NCBI RefSeq assembly: GCF_036077095.1
Contig: NZ_CP107960.1
Coordinates: 6,944,001 to 7,008,000, forward strand
Direction of reading: 5' to 3'
DNA length: 64,000 nucleotides
Source of the DNA: Streptomyces sp. NBC_00376
GTDB taxonomy: Bacteria; Actinomycetota; Actinomycetes; Streptomycetales; Streptomycetaceae
Below the pieces are notes generated by a model. The model saw nothing but the letters and a program-made list of their open reading frames with translations. It did no database searches and was not told where the DNA came from. Position 1 is the stretch's first letter, and each line of letters opens with the position of its first letter. Below are positions 8,030 through 17,594 of this stretch, in pieces. A program made the position numbers and the translations under genes.

Positions 8030-9640
8030 TCAGTCCCGGTCGCCGAGCATCGACTCGACGCCCGCCCGGATCTCGTCCGTCGCCAGGCCCCGGATCGTGA
8101 GCGTGGTGCGGCGGCGCAGCACGTCGTCCGCCGTCTCGGCCCACTCGTGGTCACGGGCGTAGGCGACCTGCGCCCAGATCTCCGGCGCGTCCGGGTGGAT
8201 GCGCTCGGCCAGCGCCGGGTTCTCGTTCGCCATCCGGGCGATGTCGAAGGAGAGCGAACCGTAGTGCGTGGCGAGGTGCCGCGCGGTGTCGGCCGACATC
8301 CGGGGACCCGGCGCGGCGCCGTCGATCAGCAGCCGGTGCGCCACCGCGTTCGGGTTGGCGATGCCGGGCAGCGGGAGCTTCTTCGGCAGCCGCGAGATCG
8401 GCTCCATGTCCTCCGCGAGCGGGTGCCCGGGGAGCGCGGCCAGCTTGCTCATCACCGTACGGCCGATGTGGCGGAACGTCGTCCACTTGCCGCCCGCGAC
8501 CGACAGCATCCCGCCGCGCCCCTCCGTCACGACCGTCTCGCGCTTGGCCTTGGACGTGTCGCCGGGGCCGCCCGGCAGCACCCGCAGACCGGCGAAGGAG
8601 TACGTGATCAGATCGCGCGAGAGCTGCTGGTCCCGGATGGAGAACGCCGCCTCGTCGAGGATCTGTGCGGTGTCCTTCTCGTTGACCGCGACGTCCGCGG
8701 GATCGCCCTCGTACGCCTCGTCCGTCGTGCCGAGCAGCAGCATGTCCTCCCACGGCAGGGCGAACGTGATGCGGTACTTGTCGATCGGGGTGGCCAGCGC
8801 GGCCTTCCACGGACGGGTGCGCTTCAGGACTAGGTGCGCGCCCTTGGACAGGCGTATGGAAGGCGCCGCGTCCGGGTTCTCCATCCTGCGCAGGTGGTCG
8901 ACCCACGGCCCGGTGGCGTTCAGCACGAGACGGGCGTTGACACCGAACTCCGTGCCGTCCAGGCGGTCCTCGAGATCGGCGCCGGTCACCCGGCCCCTGG
9001 TGAACCGCAGCCCGGTCACCGCCGCGTGGTTGAGCACGACCGCACCCGCGTCGACGGCCGCGCGCACCGTCATCAGCGCCATCCGGGCGTCGTTCATCTG
9101 GTCGTCGCCGTAGACCGCGACGGCCTTCAGGTTGTCCGTACGCAGCTCCGGCACATCGCGCCGGGCCTTCGCCGGGCTGATGACATGCCCGACGCCGTCA
9201 CCGAACGCGGAGAGCGCCGAGTAGGCGAACACCCCCGCGCCGAGCTTGGCCGCGCCGTGCGGGCCGCCCTTGTAGACCGGCAGGTAGAAGGTGAGCGGAT
9301 TGGCCAGGTGGGGGGCCACCTGGCGGGACACCGCACGGCGCTCGAAGTGGTTCTCCGCGACCAGCTTCACCGCGCCGGTCTGCAGGTAGCGCAGACCGCC
9401 GTGGAGCAGCTTGGAGGAGGCGGAGGAAGTGGCGCCGGCGAAGTCGCCGGCGTCCACCAGAGCCACCCGCAGCCCGGACTGCGCGGCGTGCCAGGCGGTG
9501 GAGATGCCCAGGATGCCGCCACCGATCACCAGGAGGTCGTACGCCGCCTTGGACAGCTGCTCCCGGGTTTCGGCACGGCTCGGGAGGGAGCCGGAGGCCG
9601 GGTGGGTCCCGAGGGCCGGGACGCTCTGCAGGGTGGTCAT
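8030..9640 (-). CDS. glpD: Aerobic glycerol-3-phosphate dehydrogenase
   Basis: This 536-residue flavoenzyme oxidises sn-glycerol 3-phosphate to dihydroxyacetone phosphate and passes electrons to the quinone pool at the membrane. The FAD-binding N-terminus reads LLVIGGGILGISTAWHAA, followed by the family signature SSASSKLLHGGLRYLQ. A C-terminal domain of about 130 residues is present, and the length is normal for the family. The start is the ATG five bases after the glpK stop codon. It is the last gene of the glpF-glpK-glpD operon. Confidence 0.95.
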   Translation of the reverse strand: MTTLQSVPALGTHPASGSLPSRAETREQLSKAAYDLLVIGGGILGISTAWHAAQSGLRVALVDAGDFAGATSSASSKLLHGGLRYLQTGAVKLVAENHFERRAVSRQVAPHLANPLTFYLPVYKGGPHGAAKLGAGVFAYSALSAFGDGVGHVISPAKARRDVPELRTDNLKAVAVYGDDQMNDARMALMTVRAAVDAGAVVLNHAAVTGLRFTRGRVTGADLEDRLDGTEFGVNARLVLNATGPWVDHLRRMENPDAAPSIRLSKGAHLVLKRTRPWKAALATPIDKYRITFALPWEDMLLLGTTDEAYEGDPADVAVNEKDTAQILDEAAFSIRDQQLSRDLITYSFAGLRVLPGGPGDTSKAKRETVVTEGRGGMLSVAGGKWTTFRHIGRTVMSKLAALPGHPLAEDMEPISRLPKKLPLPGIANPNAVAHRLLIDGAAPGPRMSADTARHLATHYGSLSFDIARMANENPALAERIHPDAPEIWAQVAYARDHEWAETADDVLRRRTTLTIRGLATDEIRAGVESMLGDRD

Positions 9641-9645
9641 GTCGA

Positions 9646-11172
9646 TTACTCCTCGTCTTCGATCCAGCCCATGGTCCGTTCCACGGCCTTGAGCCAGCTC
9701 TTGTACTCGCGGTCGCGGGTGTCCGCGTCCATGCGGGGGGTCCACTCGGCGGCCCGGCGCCAGTTGGCGCGCAGCGCGTCGGTGTCCGGCCAGAAGCCGA
9801 CGGCCAGACCGGCGGCGTAGGCGGCGCCGAGGCAGGTCGTCTCGGCGACCATGGGCCGCACCACGGGCGCGTCCAGGAAGTCGGCGAGCGTCTGCATCAG
9901 CAGGTTGTTGGAGGTCATGCCGCCGTCGACCTTCAGGGCGGTCAGCTCGACCCCGGAGTCCTTGGTCATGGCGTCGGTGATCTCGCGGGTCTGCCAGGCG
10001 GTGGCCTCCAGGACGGCACGGGCGATGTGTGCCTTGGTGACGTACCTGGTCAGACCGGCGATGACACCGCGGGCGTCGGAGCGCCAGTACGGGGCGAACA
10101 GACCGGAGAACGCGGGCACGAAGTACGCGCCGCCGTTGTCCTCGACCGAGGAGGCCAGGGTCTCGATCTCGGCCGCGGACTTGATCAGGCCCATCTGGTC
10201 GCGCATCCACTGCACCAGCGAACCGGTGACGGCGATGGAGCCCTCCAGGGCGTAGACCGGCTTCTGGTCGCCGATCCGGTACCCGACGGTCGTCAGCAGC
10301 CCGTTGTACGAGTTGACGGGCGTCTCACCGGTGTTCATCAGCATGAAGGTGCCGGTGCCGTACGTGGACTTGGCCTCGCCCTCGGAGAAGCAGGTCTGGC
10401 CGAAGAGGGCCGCCTGCTGGTCACCGAGCGCGGACGCCACCGGGACCCCGTCGAGCACGCCGCCCTTGGCGTTGCCGTACACCTCGGCGGAGGAACGGAT
10501 CTCGGGGAGCACCGCGGCCGGGATCTCCATCGACTGCAGGATCCGCTCGTCCCACTGCATCTCGTGCAGGTTCATCAGGAGGGTGCGCGAGGCGTTGGTG
10601 ACGTCGGTGACGTGGACGCCGCCGTCGGTGCCGCCGGTCAGGTTCCAGATGACCCAGGAGTCCATGGTGCCGAAGAGGATGTCGCCGCGCTCGGCGCGCT
10701 CGCGCAGCCCCTCGACGTTGTCGAGCAGCCAGCGGACCTTGGGGCCGGCGAAGTAAGAGGCGAGCGGCAGCCCGGTCTCGCGGCGGAAACGGTCCTGCCC
10801 GACATTGCGGCCGAGCTCCTTGCAGAGCGCGTCCGTCCGGGTGTCCTGCCAGACGAGGGCGTTGTGGACCGGCTCACCGGTGTTCTTGTCCCAGAGCAGC
10901 GTGGTCTCGCGCTGGTTCGTGATGCCGATCGCCTTCACGTCGGCGGCGGTGATGCCCGCCTTGACGATGGCGCCGGCCACGACTTCCTGGACGTTCTCCC
11001 AGATCTCGGTCGCGTTGTGCTCGACCCAGCCCGGCTTCGGGAAGATCTGCTCGTGCTCCTTCTGGTCGACGGAGACGATCCGGCCGTCCTTGTCGAAGAC
11101 GATGCAGCGGCTGGAGGTGGTGCCCTGGTCGATGGCCGCGATGAACGGGCCGGTGGTGTGTGCGTCGGTCAC
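9646..11172 (-). CDS. glpK: Glycerol kinase
   Basis: This 508-residue FGGY-family kinase phosphorylates glycerol with ATP. The N-terminal phosphate-binding loop reads [16 protein letters not shown]. Glycerol-binding stretches ([10 protein letters not shown], and [10 protein letters not shown]) and the C-terminal family pattern [19 protein letters not shown] are intact, and the length is standard. GTG was chosen because it gives the usual short N-terminus before the loop; an upstream in-frame extension would be a basic, unconserved stretch. It lies 56 bases after glpF and is controlled with it. Confidence 0.96.
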   Translation of the reverse strand: MTDAHTTGPFIAAIDQGTTSSRCIVFDKDGRIVSVDQKEHEQIFPKPGWVEHNATEIWENVQEVVAGAIVKAGITAADVKAIGITNQRETTLLWDKNTGEPVHNALVWQDTRTDALCKELGRNVGQDRFRRETGLPLASYFAGPKVRWLLDNVEGLRERAERGDILFGTMDSWVIWNLTGGTDGGVHVTDVTNASRTLLMNLHEMQWDERILQSMEIPAAVLPEIRSSAEVYGNAKGGVLDGVPVASALGDQQAALFGQTCFSEGEAKSTYGTGTFMLMNTGETPVNSYNGLLTTVGYRIGDQKPVYALEGSIAVTGSLVQWMRDQMGLIKSAAEIETLASSVEDNGGAYFVPAFSGLFAPYWRSDARGVIAGLTRYVTKAHIARAVLEATAWQTREITDAMTKDSGVELTALKVDGGMTSNNLLMQTLADFLDAPVVRPMVAETTCLGAAYAAGLAVGFWPDTDALRANWRRAAEWTPRMDADTRDREYKSWLKAVERTMGWIEDEE

Positions 11173-11228
11173 GGTGTGCTCCCGGAAGTCTGTGTGGTCG
11201 TGAGGGTTGCGGCTCTGGGCGCCACGGC

Positions 11229-12020
11229 TCAGGCGAAGGCGACGTTGTAGAGGCCGCCCGCGATCGCGCCGCCGATGAGCGGTCCGGCGACCGGGATCCA
11301 CGCGTAGCCCCAGTCGGAACCGCCCTTGTTCGGCAACGGCAGCAGCGCGTGCACGATACGCGGACCGAGGTCGCGAACCGGGTTGATCGCGTAGCCCGTC
11401 GGGCCGCCGAGCGAGAGACCGATACCGACGACCACCAGGGCGGTGACCAGCGCGCCGAGCGTGCCCAGACCGTTGCCCTCGTTGTTCAGGCCCTGGGTGA
11501 GGATCGCCAGGACGAGCACGACGGTGGCGATGATCTCCGTGACCAGGTTCTGCACGGCGTGGCGGATCTCGGGACCGGTGGAGAAGATGCCCAGGACCGG
11601 CCCGGCCTTCGGGGCGGAGGCCTTGTCGACCATGCCCTCTTCACCCGTGTGGGCGGACAGGATCTCCGGATCCGTGAGGTGTGCCCGGAACTGCCCGTAG
11701 TACGTCAGCCAGACCAGCACCGCGCCGATCATCGCGCCGAGCAGCTGGGAGCCGAGGTACAGCGGAACGTCGCTCCACTCGGTGCCGCCCTCGATCGCGA
11801 GACCGATCGTGACCGCCGGGTTGAGGTGCGCGCCGGAAACCCCACCGGCCAGATACGCGCCGGTCAGCACGGCGAAACCCCACCCGAAGGTGATGGCCAG
11901 CCAGCCGGCGTTCCGCGCCTTGGAGCGCTTGAGAGTGACGGCGGCACAGACACCGCCGCCGAGCAGGATGAGCACGGCGGTACCTATGGTCTCGCCGATG
12001 AAGATGTCGGAGCTGGACAC
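11229..12020 (-). CDS. glpF: Glycerol uptake facilitator (aquaglyceroporin)
   Basis: This 263-residue member of the MIP family lets glycerol diffuse across the membrane. It has six predicted membrane spans and both pore-loop NPA motifs: [11 protein letters not shown] in the first half, and a variant in the second half reading [13 protein letters not shown], where alanine of NPA is valine. The Asp-Arg pattern after the second motif (NPxRD) is the glycerol-facilitator signature. The GTG start follows an AAGGAG ribosome site. It is the first structural gene downstream of gylR. Confidence 0.93.
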   Translation of the reverse strand: MSSSDIFIGETIGTAVLILLGGGVCAAVTLKRSKARNAGWLAITFGWGFAVLTGAYLAGGVSGAHLNPAVTIGLAIEGGTEWSDVPLYLGSQLLGAMIGAVLVWLTYYGQFRAHLTDPEILSAHTGEEGMVDKASAPKAGPVLGIFSTGPEIRHAVQNLVTEIIATVVLVLAILTQGLNNEGNGLGTLGALVTALVVVGIGLSLGGPTGYAINPVRDLGPRIVHALLPLPNKGGSDWGYAWIPVAGPLIGGAIAGGLYNVAFA

Positions 12021-12145
12021 CCGCGACTCCTTTGTCCTTCGTCCAGGGAAGCCGAACCCCGGGTCCCTCCGGTGGTCCGCGCCCTCGTGGGAGGGCGTTT
12101 TCCGGCCCTTGGCGCTGTCACACCCTAACGCTGTTTCCGTTTGGT

Positions 12146-12162
12146 GTTCGACAATGCCGACC
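12146..12162. promoter_or_regulatory. Candidate GylR operator upstream of glpF
   Basis: GTTCGACAATGCCGACC is almost the same 17 bases as the site upstream of gylR (GTTCGACAATGCTGAAC); the first twelve are identical. It lies about 125 bases before the glpF start, in the 235-bp gap after gylR, where the operon promoter is expected. A second ACGGCAATGC follows at 12168-12177. Confidence 0.6.
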
Positions 12163-12255
12163 GATGAACGGCAATGCTTCCCCCAGGTGAATCGGGCGTC
12201 AAGGGTTGTGTGGCCTATAACTCGATCGTTACCGGGTGGCGCGGCGCCGCGGTGC

Positions 12256-13020
12256 TCAGAAGCGCCCGGCGCCCAGGTCCCTGGAGACCGCACGGGCGCA
12301 GTCGCGCACCGCGGCGATCAGCTCGGGGCGCAGCTCCCCGTCGGCGCACACCCGCTCCACCGCGCCGGTCACGGCCACCGCGCCGACCGGCATCCGCCGC
12401 CGGTCGTGGATCGGGGCGGCCACCGCGGCCACGCCCTCCCAGGTCTCCTCCACGTCGGCCGCCCAGCCGCGCGCCCGGATCAGGTCGAGCATCGTCTCGA
12501 ACTCCTCCGGATCGGTGACGGTGCGCGGCGTGAAGGACTGCCGCTCGGCCTCCATGGCCTCGGTGTGCGCCACCGGGTCGTACGCCGAGAGCACCTTGCC
12601 CAGGGCCGTGGAGTGCAGCGGCTGCATGGCCCCGACCTCCAGGACCTGCCGGCTGTCGTCGGGGCGGAACACGTGGTGGACGATGAGGACGCCCTGCTGG
12701 TGCAGCACGCCCAGATGGGCGCTCTCGCCGCTGGAGCGGGCCAGGTCGTCCGTCCAGACCAGTGCGCGGGCCCGCAGCTCGTGGACGTCCAGATAGCTGT
12801 TGCCCAGGCGCAGCAGCTCGGCGCCCAGCTGATAGCGGCCGGACGCGGCGTCCTGCTCGACGAAGCCCTCGTGCTGGAGCGTGCGCAGGATGCCGTGCGC
12901 CGTGCCCTTGGCCAGGCCCAGTGAAGAGGCGATGTCGGAGAGCCCCAGCCGACGCTCGCCGCCTGCCAGCAGGCGCAGCATCGCCGCCGCCCGCTCCAGC
13001 GACTGGATGTTCTTGGCCAT
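12256..13020 (-). CDS. gylR: IclR-family regulator of the glycerol operon
   Basis: This 254-residue IclR-type protein has an N-terminal winged helix (about residues 5-65; [20 protein letters not shown] is the helix-turn-helix) and a C-terminal GAF-like effector domain. It sits immediately upstream of glpF-glpK-glpD on the same strand, the arrangement known for the Streptomyces glycerol regulator GylR, a repressor relieved by glycerol 3-phosphate. GGAGGAG precedes the ATG. Matching 17-bp elements before gylR and before glpF support autoregulation plus control of the structural genes. Confidence 0.93.
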   Translation of the reverse strand: MAKNIQSLERAAAMLRLLAGGERRLGLSDIASSLGLAKGTAHGILRTLQHEGFVEQDAASGRYQLGAELLRLGNSYLDVHELRARALVWTDDLARSSGESAHLGVLHQQGVLIVHHVFRPDDSRQVLEVGAMQPLHSTALGKVLSAYDPVAHTEAMEAERQSFTPRTVTDPEEFETMLDLIRARGWAADVEETWEGVAAVAAPIHDRRRMPVGAVAVTGAVERVCADGELRPELIAAVRDCARAVSRDLGAGRF

Positions 13021-13042
13021 CGCGCCGTACTCCTCCACCTCG

Positions 13043-13059
13043 GTTCGACAATGCTGAAC
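13043..13059. promoter_or_regulatory. Candidate GylR operator upstream of gylR
   Basis: GTTCGACAATGCTGAAC is an imperfect palindrome: outer GTTC with GAAC are exact, and 12 of 16 positions around the centre base are symmetric. It begins 23 bases before the gylR ATG, so a bound repressor would block its transcription. The core is repeated before glpF. Confidence 0.65.
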
Positions 13060-13189
13060 ACTATCGGTCGATGTCGACCCCCGCTCGATCGCGCGGCAAA
13101 ACCGCGACACCGCTGCGAACCGGACATCCCCCCGCACAGCATGCAGTCCGTTCCGTGGGACGGAGTGACGGCCCCGGGCGTCGCCCGGC

Positions 13190-13204
13190 TACGCTGGCCT
13201 GGTG
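13190..13204 (+). promoter_or_regulatory. Putative metH promoter -10 with a leaderless-type GTG
   Basis: TACGCT at 13190-13195 is followed by six bases and then GTG at 13202. This is the same geometry as leaderless starts elsewhere in this window. The GTG opens a 63-codon frame (to 13393) that overlaps metH out of frame. The metH leader would be about 58 nucleotides. I do not see the conserved boxes of a cobalamin riboswitch. Confidence 0.45.
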
Positions 13205-13259
13205 CGCCTTCCACCGAAGACGCAAAGCCGACAGCCGTCGCATCCCAGGGAGTACATCC

Positions 13260-16200
13260 ATGGCCTCGTCGCCGACCCCTTCCGCCGACAGCCGGAACCG
13301 AGCCGAAGCCCTCCGCGAGGCGCTCGCCACCCGCGTGGTGGTGGCCGACGGTGCCATGGGCACCATGCTCCAGGCGCAGGACCCGACCCTTGAGGACTTC
13401 CAGAACCTCGAAGGGTGCAACGAGATCCTGAACGTCACGCGCCCGGACATCGTGCGTTCGGTGCACGAGGAGTACTTCGCCGCCGGCGTCGACTGCGTCG
13501 AGACGAACACCTTCGGCGCGAATCTCGCGGCCCTGGGCGAGTACGACATTCCCGAGCGGGTCTTCGAGCTCTCGGAGTCCGGTGCGCGGATCGCCCGCGA
13601 GGTCGCCGACGAGTTCACCGCGTCGACGGGACAGCAGCGGTGGGTGCTGGGCTCGATGGGCCCGGGCACGAAGCTGCCGACGCTGGGCCACGCCCCGTAC
13701 ACCAAGCTCCGCGACGCCTACCAGCAGAACGCCGAGGGCATGATCGCGGGCGGCGCCGACGCCCTCCTGGTCGAGACGACCCAGGACCTGCTCCAGACCA
13801 AGGCCTCCGTCATCGGCGCCCGGCGCGCCCTGGAGGCCACCGGGGCCAACCTCCCCGTGATCTGCTCCGTCACCGTCGAGACGACCGGCACCATGCTGCT
13901 CGGCTCCGAGATCGGCGCGGCGCTCACCGCCCTGGAACCGCTCGGCATCGACCTCATCGGCCTGAACTGCGCCACCGGCCCCGCCGAGATGAGCGAGCAC
14001 CTGCGCTACCTCGCCCGGCACTCCCGCATCCCGCTGTCCTGCATGCCGAACGCCGGTCTCCCCGTGCTCGGCAAGGACGGCGCGCACTACCCGCTGTCCC
14101 CGTCCGAGCTCGCCGACGCCCAGGAGACCTTCGTCCGGGAGTACGGCCTCTCGCTGGTCGGCGGCTGCTGCGGCACGACTCCGGAGCACCTGCGCCAGGT
14201 CGTCGAGCGGGTCCGCGGCGTGGCCGTCACCCCCCGCGACCCGCGCCCCGAGCCGGGCGCCGCCTCCCTCTACCAGACCGTCCCGTTCCGCCAGGACACC
14301 TCGTACCTCGCGATCGGTGAGCGTACGAACGCCAACGGGTCGAAGAAGTTCCGCGAGGCCATGCTCGAAGCCCGCTGGGACGACTGCGTGGAGATGGCCC
14401 GCGACCAGATCCGCGAGGGCGCGCACATGCTCGACCTCTGCGTCGACTACGTGGGCCGCGACGGTGTGGCGGACATGGAGGAGCTGGCCGGCCGCTTCGC
14501 GACCGCGTCCACCCTCCCGGTCGTGCTGGACTCGACGGAGCTGCCCGTGCTGCGGGCCGGTCTGGAGAAGCTGGGCGGGCGTGCCGTTCTGAACTCGGTG
14601 AACTACGAGGACGGTGACGGTCCGGAGTCCCGGTTCGCCAAGGTCACGGCGCTGGCCGTGGAGCACGGTGCCGCACTGATCGCGCTGACGATCGACGAGG
14701 AGGGCCAGGCCCGCACCGTCGAGCACAAGGTCGCCGTCGCCGAGCGGCTGATCGCGGACCTCACCGGCAACTGGGGCGTCCAGGAGTCGGACATCCTCAT
14801 CGACACCCTGACCTTCACCATCTGCACCGGCCAGGAGGAGTCGCGGGGCGACGGCATCGCCACGATCGGGGCGATCCGTGAACTGAAGAAGCGCCACCCC
14901 GACGTGCAGACCACCCTGGGCCTGTCGAACATCTCCTTCGGTCTCAACCCGGCTGCCAGGGTCGTGCTGAACTCGGTCTTCCTGGACGAGTGCGTCAAGG
15001 CCGGCCTCGATTCCGCGATCGTGCACGCCTCGAAGATCCTGCCCATCGCCCGCCTGGAGGAGGAGCAGGTCAAGGTCGCGCTCGACCTGATCTACGACCG
15101 CCGGGCCGAGGGATACGACCCGCTCCAGAAGCTCATGGAGCTGTTCGAGGGGGTCAGCACGAAGTCGATGAAGGCGGGCAAGGCCGAGGAGCTGCTGGCC
15201 CTGCCGCTGGACGAGCGGCTCCAGCGCCGCATCATCGACGGCGAGAAGAACGGCCTGGAGGCCGACCTCGACGAGGCGCTCACCACCACGCCCGCCCTGG
15301 ACATCGTGAACAACACCCTCCTGGAGGGCATGAAGGTCGTCGGTGAGCTGTTCGGTTCCGGGCAGATGCAGTTGCCGTTCGTGCTGCAGTCCGCCGAGGT
15401 GATGAAGACCGCGGTGGCCTATCTCGAACCGCACATGGAGAAGTCGGACGCCGAGGGCAAGGGCACCATCGTCCTGGCCACGGTCCGCGGCGACGTCCAT
15501 GACATCGGCAAGAACCTCGTCGACATCATCCTGTCCAACAACGGCTACAACGTCGTCAACCTCGGGATCAAGCAGCCCGTCTCCGCGATCCTGGAGGCCG
15601 CCGAGGAACACCGCGCCGACGTCATCGGCATGTCCGGCCTCCTGGTCAAGTCGACCGTGATCATGAAGGAGAACCTCCAGGAGCTGAACCAGCGCAAGCT
15701 GGCCGCGGACTTCCCCGTGATCCTCGGCGGCGCGGCCCTGACCCGCGCCTACGTCGAGCAGGACCTCCACGAGATCTACGAGGGCGAGGTCCGCTACGCC
15801 CGCGACGCGTTCGAGGGCCTGCGGCTGATGGACGCGCTGATCGCGGTCAAGCGCGGGGTCCCGGGCGCGGTCCTGCCCGAGCTCAAGCAGCGCCGGGTGC
15901 CCAAGCGCGACACCGCGGTCCTGGAGGTCGACGAGCCGCAGGAGGGCGTGCGCTCCGACGTCGCGGTCGACAACCCGGTCCCGACCCCGCCGTTCTGGGG
16001 CACCCGCGTCGTCAAGGGCATCCAGCTCAAGGAGTACGCCTCCTGGCTCGACGAGGGCGCCCTCTTCAAGGGCCAGTGGGGGCTGAAGCAGGCCCGCACC
16101 GGCGACGGACCCACGTACGAGGAGCTGGTGGAGACCGAGGGCCGCCCGCACCTGCGCGGCTGGCTCGACAAGCTCCACACCGAGAACCTCCTGGAAGCCG

Positions 16201-16772
16201 CCGTCGTCCACGGCTACTTCCCGTGCGTGTCCAAGGGCGACGACCTGATCCTGCTCCACGAGGACGGCTCGGAGCGGACCCGCTTCACCTTCCCCCGCCA
16301 GCGCCGCGGCCGCCGCCTGTGCCTCGCGGACTTCTTCCGCCCCGAGGAATCCGGCGAAACCGATGTGATCGGCCTCCAGGTCGTCACCGTCGGCTCCAGG
16401 ATCGGCGCCGAGACCGCGAAGCTCTTCGAGGCCAACTCCTACCGCGACTACCTCGAACTCCACGGCCTGTCCGTCCAGCTCGCCGAGGCCCTCGCCGAGT
16501 ACTGGCACGCCCGGGTCCGCGCCGAGCTGGGCTTCGGCGGCGAGGACCCGACCGACGTCGAGGACATGTTCGCCCTGAAGTACCGGGGCGCGCGCTTCTC
16601 CCTCGGCTATGGGGCCTGCCCCGACCTGGAGGACCGCGCGAAGATCGCCGAGCTGCTCCAGCCGGAGCGGATCGGGGTGCATCTCTCGGAGGAGTTCCAG
16701 CTGCATCCGGAGCAGTCCACCGACGCGATCGTCATCCACCACCCGGAGGCGAAGTACTTCAACGCGCGGTAA
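13260..16772 (+). CDS. metH: Cobalamin-dependent methionine synthase
   Basis: This 1170-residue enzyme transfers methyl from 5-methyltetrahydrofolate to homocysteine through cobalamin. Domains in order are homocysteine-binding (zinc ligands C237, and C303-C304 in GGCCGTT), pterin-binding, cobalamin-binding with the axial histidine motif GDVHDIGKN (H747), and a C-terminal activation domain ending around YGACPDLEDRAKI. Length is close to the family norm. The ATG follows AGGGAG. An IclR gene lies divergently upstream, and a HAD phosphatase follows. Just past the stop codon the last coding bases are duplicated. Confidence 0.97.
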   Translation: MASSPTPSADSRNRAEALREALATRVVVADGAMGTMLQAQDPTLEDFQNLEGCNEILNVTRPDIVRSVHEEYFAAGVDCVETNTFGANLAALGEYDIPERVFELSESGARIAREVADEFTASTGQQRWVLGSMGPGTKLPTLGHAPYTKLRDAYQQNAEGMIAGGADALLVETTQDLLQTKASVIGARRALEATGANLPVICSVTVETTGTMLLGSEIGAALTALEPLGIDLIGLNCATGPAEMSEHLRYLARHSRIPLSCMPNAGLPVLGKDGAHYPLSPSELADAQETFVREYGLSLVGGCCGTTPEHLRQVVERVRGVAVTPRDPRPEPGAASLYQTVPFRQDTSYLAIGERTNANGSKKFREAMLEARWDDCVEMARDQIREGAHMLDLCVDYVGRDGVADMEELAGRFATASTLPVVLDSTELPVLRAGLEKLGGRAVLNSVNYEDGDGPESRFAKVTALAVEHGAALIALTIDEEGQARTVEHKVAVAERLIADLTGNWGVQESDILIDTLTFTICTGQEESRGDGIATIGAIRELKKRHPDVQTTLGLSNISFGLNPAARVVLNSVFLDECVKAGLDSAIVHASKILPIARLEEEQVKVALDLIYDRRAEGYDPLQKLMELFEGVSTKSMKAGKAEELLALPLDERLQRRIIDGEKNGLEADLDEALTTTPALDIVNNTLLEGMKVVGELFGSGQMQLPFVLQSAEVMKTAVAYLEPHMEKSDAEGKGTIVLATVRGDVHDIGKNLVDIILSNNGYNVVNLGIKQPVSAILEAAEEHRADVIGMSGLLVKSTVIMKENLQELNQRKLAADFPVILGGAALTRAYVEQDLHEIYEGEVRYARDAFEGLRLMDALIAVKRGVPGAVLPELKQRRVPKRDTAVLEVDEPQEGVRSDVAVDNPVPTPPFWGTRVVKGIQLKEYASWLDEGALFKGQWGLKQARTGDGPTYEELVETEGRPHLRGWLDKLHTENLLEAAVVHGYFPCVSKGDDLILLHEDGSERTRFTFPRQRRGRRLCLADFFRPEESGETDVIGLQVVTVGSRIGAETAKLFEANSYRDYLELHGLSVQLAEALAEYWHARVRAELGFGGEDPTDVEDMFALKYRGARFSLGYGACPDLEDRAKIAELLQPERIGVHLSEEFQLHPEQSTDAIVIHHPEAKYFNAR

Positions 16773-16794
16773 GACGCAGTTCAACGCGAGGTAG
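16758..16794 (+). repeat. Tandem duplication of the metH 3' end
   Basis: TTCAACGCGCGGTAA (16758-16772, the codons Phe-Asn-Ala-Arg-stop) recurs 22 bases later as TTCAACGCGAGGTAG (16780-16794), again Phe-Asn-Ala-Arg-stop when read in its own frame. It looks like a small duplication or a repaired read-through tail. Confidence 0.7.
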
Positions 16795-16796
16795 CA

Positions 16797-16817
16797 CGAC
16801 AAGTCGTACACTTGTCG
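16797..16817. promoter_or_regulatory. 8-bp-arm palindrome overlapping a -10-like box before the HAD gene
   Basis: CGACAAGT (16797-16804) and ACTTGTCG (16810-16817) form a perfect inverted repeat around CGTAC. TACACT (16807-16812) inside it resembles a -10 box. An operator for an unidentified dimeric regulator is the simplest reading; a metH terminator is less likely because no T-run follows. Confidence 0.55.
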
Positions 16818-16827
16818 GCCCAGTGCA

Positions 16828-16864
16828 GGCCGGTCGCCCTTCCCACGGGAAATGGCGGCCGGCC
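16828..16864 (+). terminator. Long two-part hairpin in the metH-HAD spacer
   Basis: GGCCGGTCGCC (16828-16838) pairs with GGCGGCCGGCC (16854-16864), allowing one G-U pair, and encloses a second stem TTCCC with GGGAA. CTTCTCGTCCCTT follows. It can end the metH transcript, or act as an attenuator if the HAD promoter lies just upstream. Confidence 0.55.
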
Positions 16865-16892
16865 TTCTCGTCCCTTACGGAAGGTGTGCCGG

Positions 16893-17594
16893 ATGACCAG
16901 CACCGTCCCCGCGTCCCTGACCCGCACGGCCGAAGGCGCCGCGCTCCAGGCCGTCCTCCTCGACATGGACGGCACCCTCGTCGACACCGAGGGGTTCTGG
17001 TGGGACGCGGAGGTGGAGGTCTTCGCCGAGCTCGGGCACCAGCTCGACGAAGCCTGGCGGGACGTGGTGGTCGGCGGGCCGATGACCCGCAGTGCCGGCT
17101 ACCTCATGGACGTCACCGGTGCGGACATCACCCTCGACGAGCTGACCGTGCTGCTCAACGACCGCTTCGAGAAGCGCATCGGCCGCGGTGTGCCGCTGAT
17201 GCCCGGCGCGGCCCGGCTGCTCGCCGAACTGGTCAGGCACGACATTCCCACGGCCCTGGTCTCTGCCTCGCACCGGCGGATCATCGACCGGGTACTGGAG
17301 TCGGTGGGCCGTCACCACTTCGCCCTCACCGTCGCGGGCGACGAGGTCTCCCGTACGAAGCCGCACCCGGAGCCGTACCTCTTCGCTGCTTCCGGCTTCG
17401 GCGCGGATCCCGAGTACTGCGCGGTCATCGAGGACACCGCGACCGGTGTCGCGGCCGCCGAGGCGGCGGGCTGCCGGGTGGTCGCCGTACCGTCCGTCGC
17501 CCCCATCGCCCCCGCGTCCGGCCGGGTGGTCGTACGTTCGCTCGAAGAAGTCGACCTCGCTTTTCTCCGGGGCCTGGTCACGGGAAAGCGTTGA
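16893..17594 (+). CDS. HAD-superfamily phosphatase
   Basis: This 233-residue hydrolase has the HAD nucleophile motif VLLDMDGTLVDTE (D24 nucleophile, D26 acid/base), the motif II serine in ALVSASHRRI, the lysine in TKPHPEPYLFA, and motif IV in CAVIEDTATG. The cap is the small helical type of beta-phosphoglucomutase-like phosphatases. Substrate is unknown. GGAAGG precedes the ATG. It follows metH but is separated from it by a palindrome and a strong hairpin, so it probably has its own control. Confidence 0.88.
   Translation: MTSTVPASLTRTAEGAALQAVLLDMDGTLVDTEGFWWDAEVEVFAELGHQLDEAWRDVVVGGPMTRSAGYLMDVTGADITLDELTVLLNDRFEKRIGRGVPLMPGAARLLAELVRHDIPTALVSASHRRIIDRVLESVGRHHFALTVAGDEVSRTKPHPEPYLFAASGFGADPEYCAVIEDTATGVAAAEAAGCRVVAVPSVAPIAPASGRVVVRSLEEVDLAFLRGLVTGKR

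Noticed and set aside
13219..13229. GACGCAAAGCC in the metH leader, similar to a core element of cyclic-di-GMP-I riboswitches
   Set aside because: The predicted leader is only about 58 bases, and the matching upstream half and stems are missing. No cobalamin or SAM riboswitch boxes were found either.
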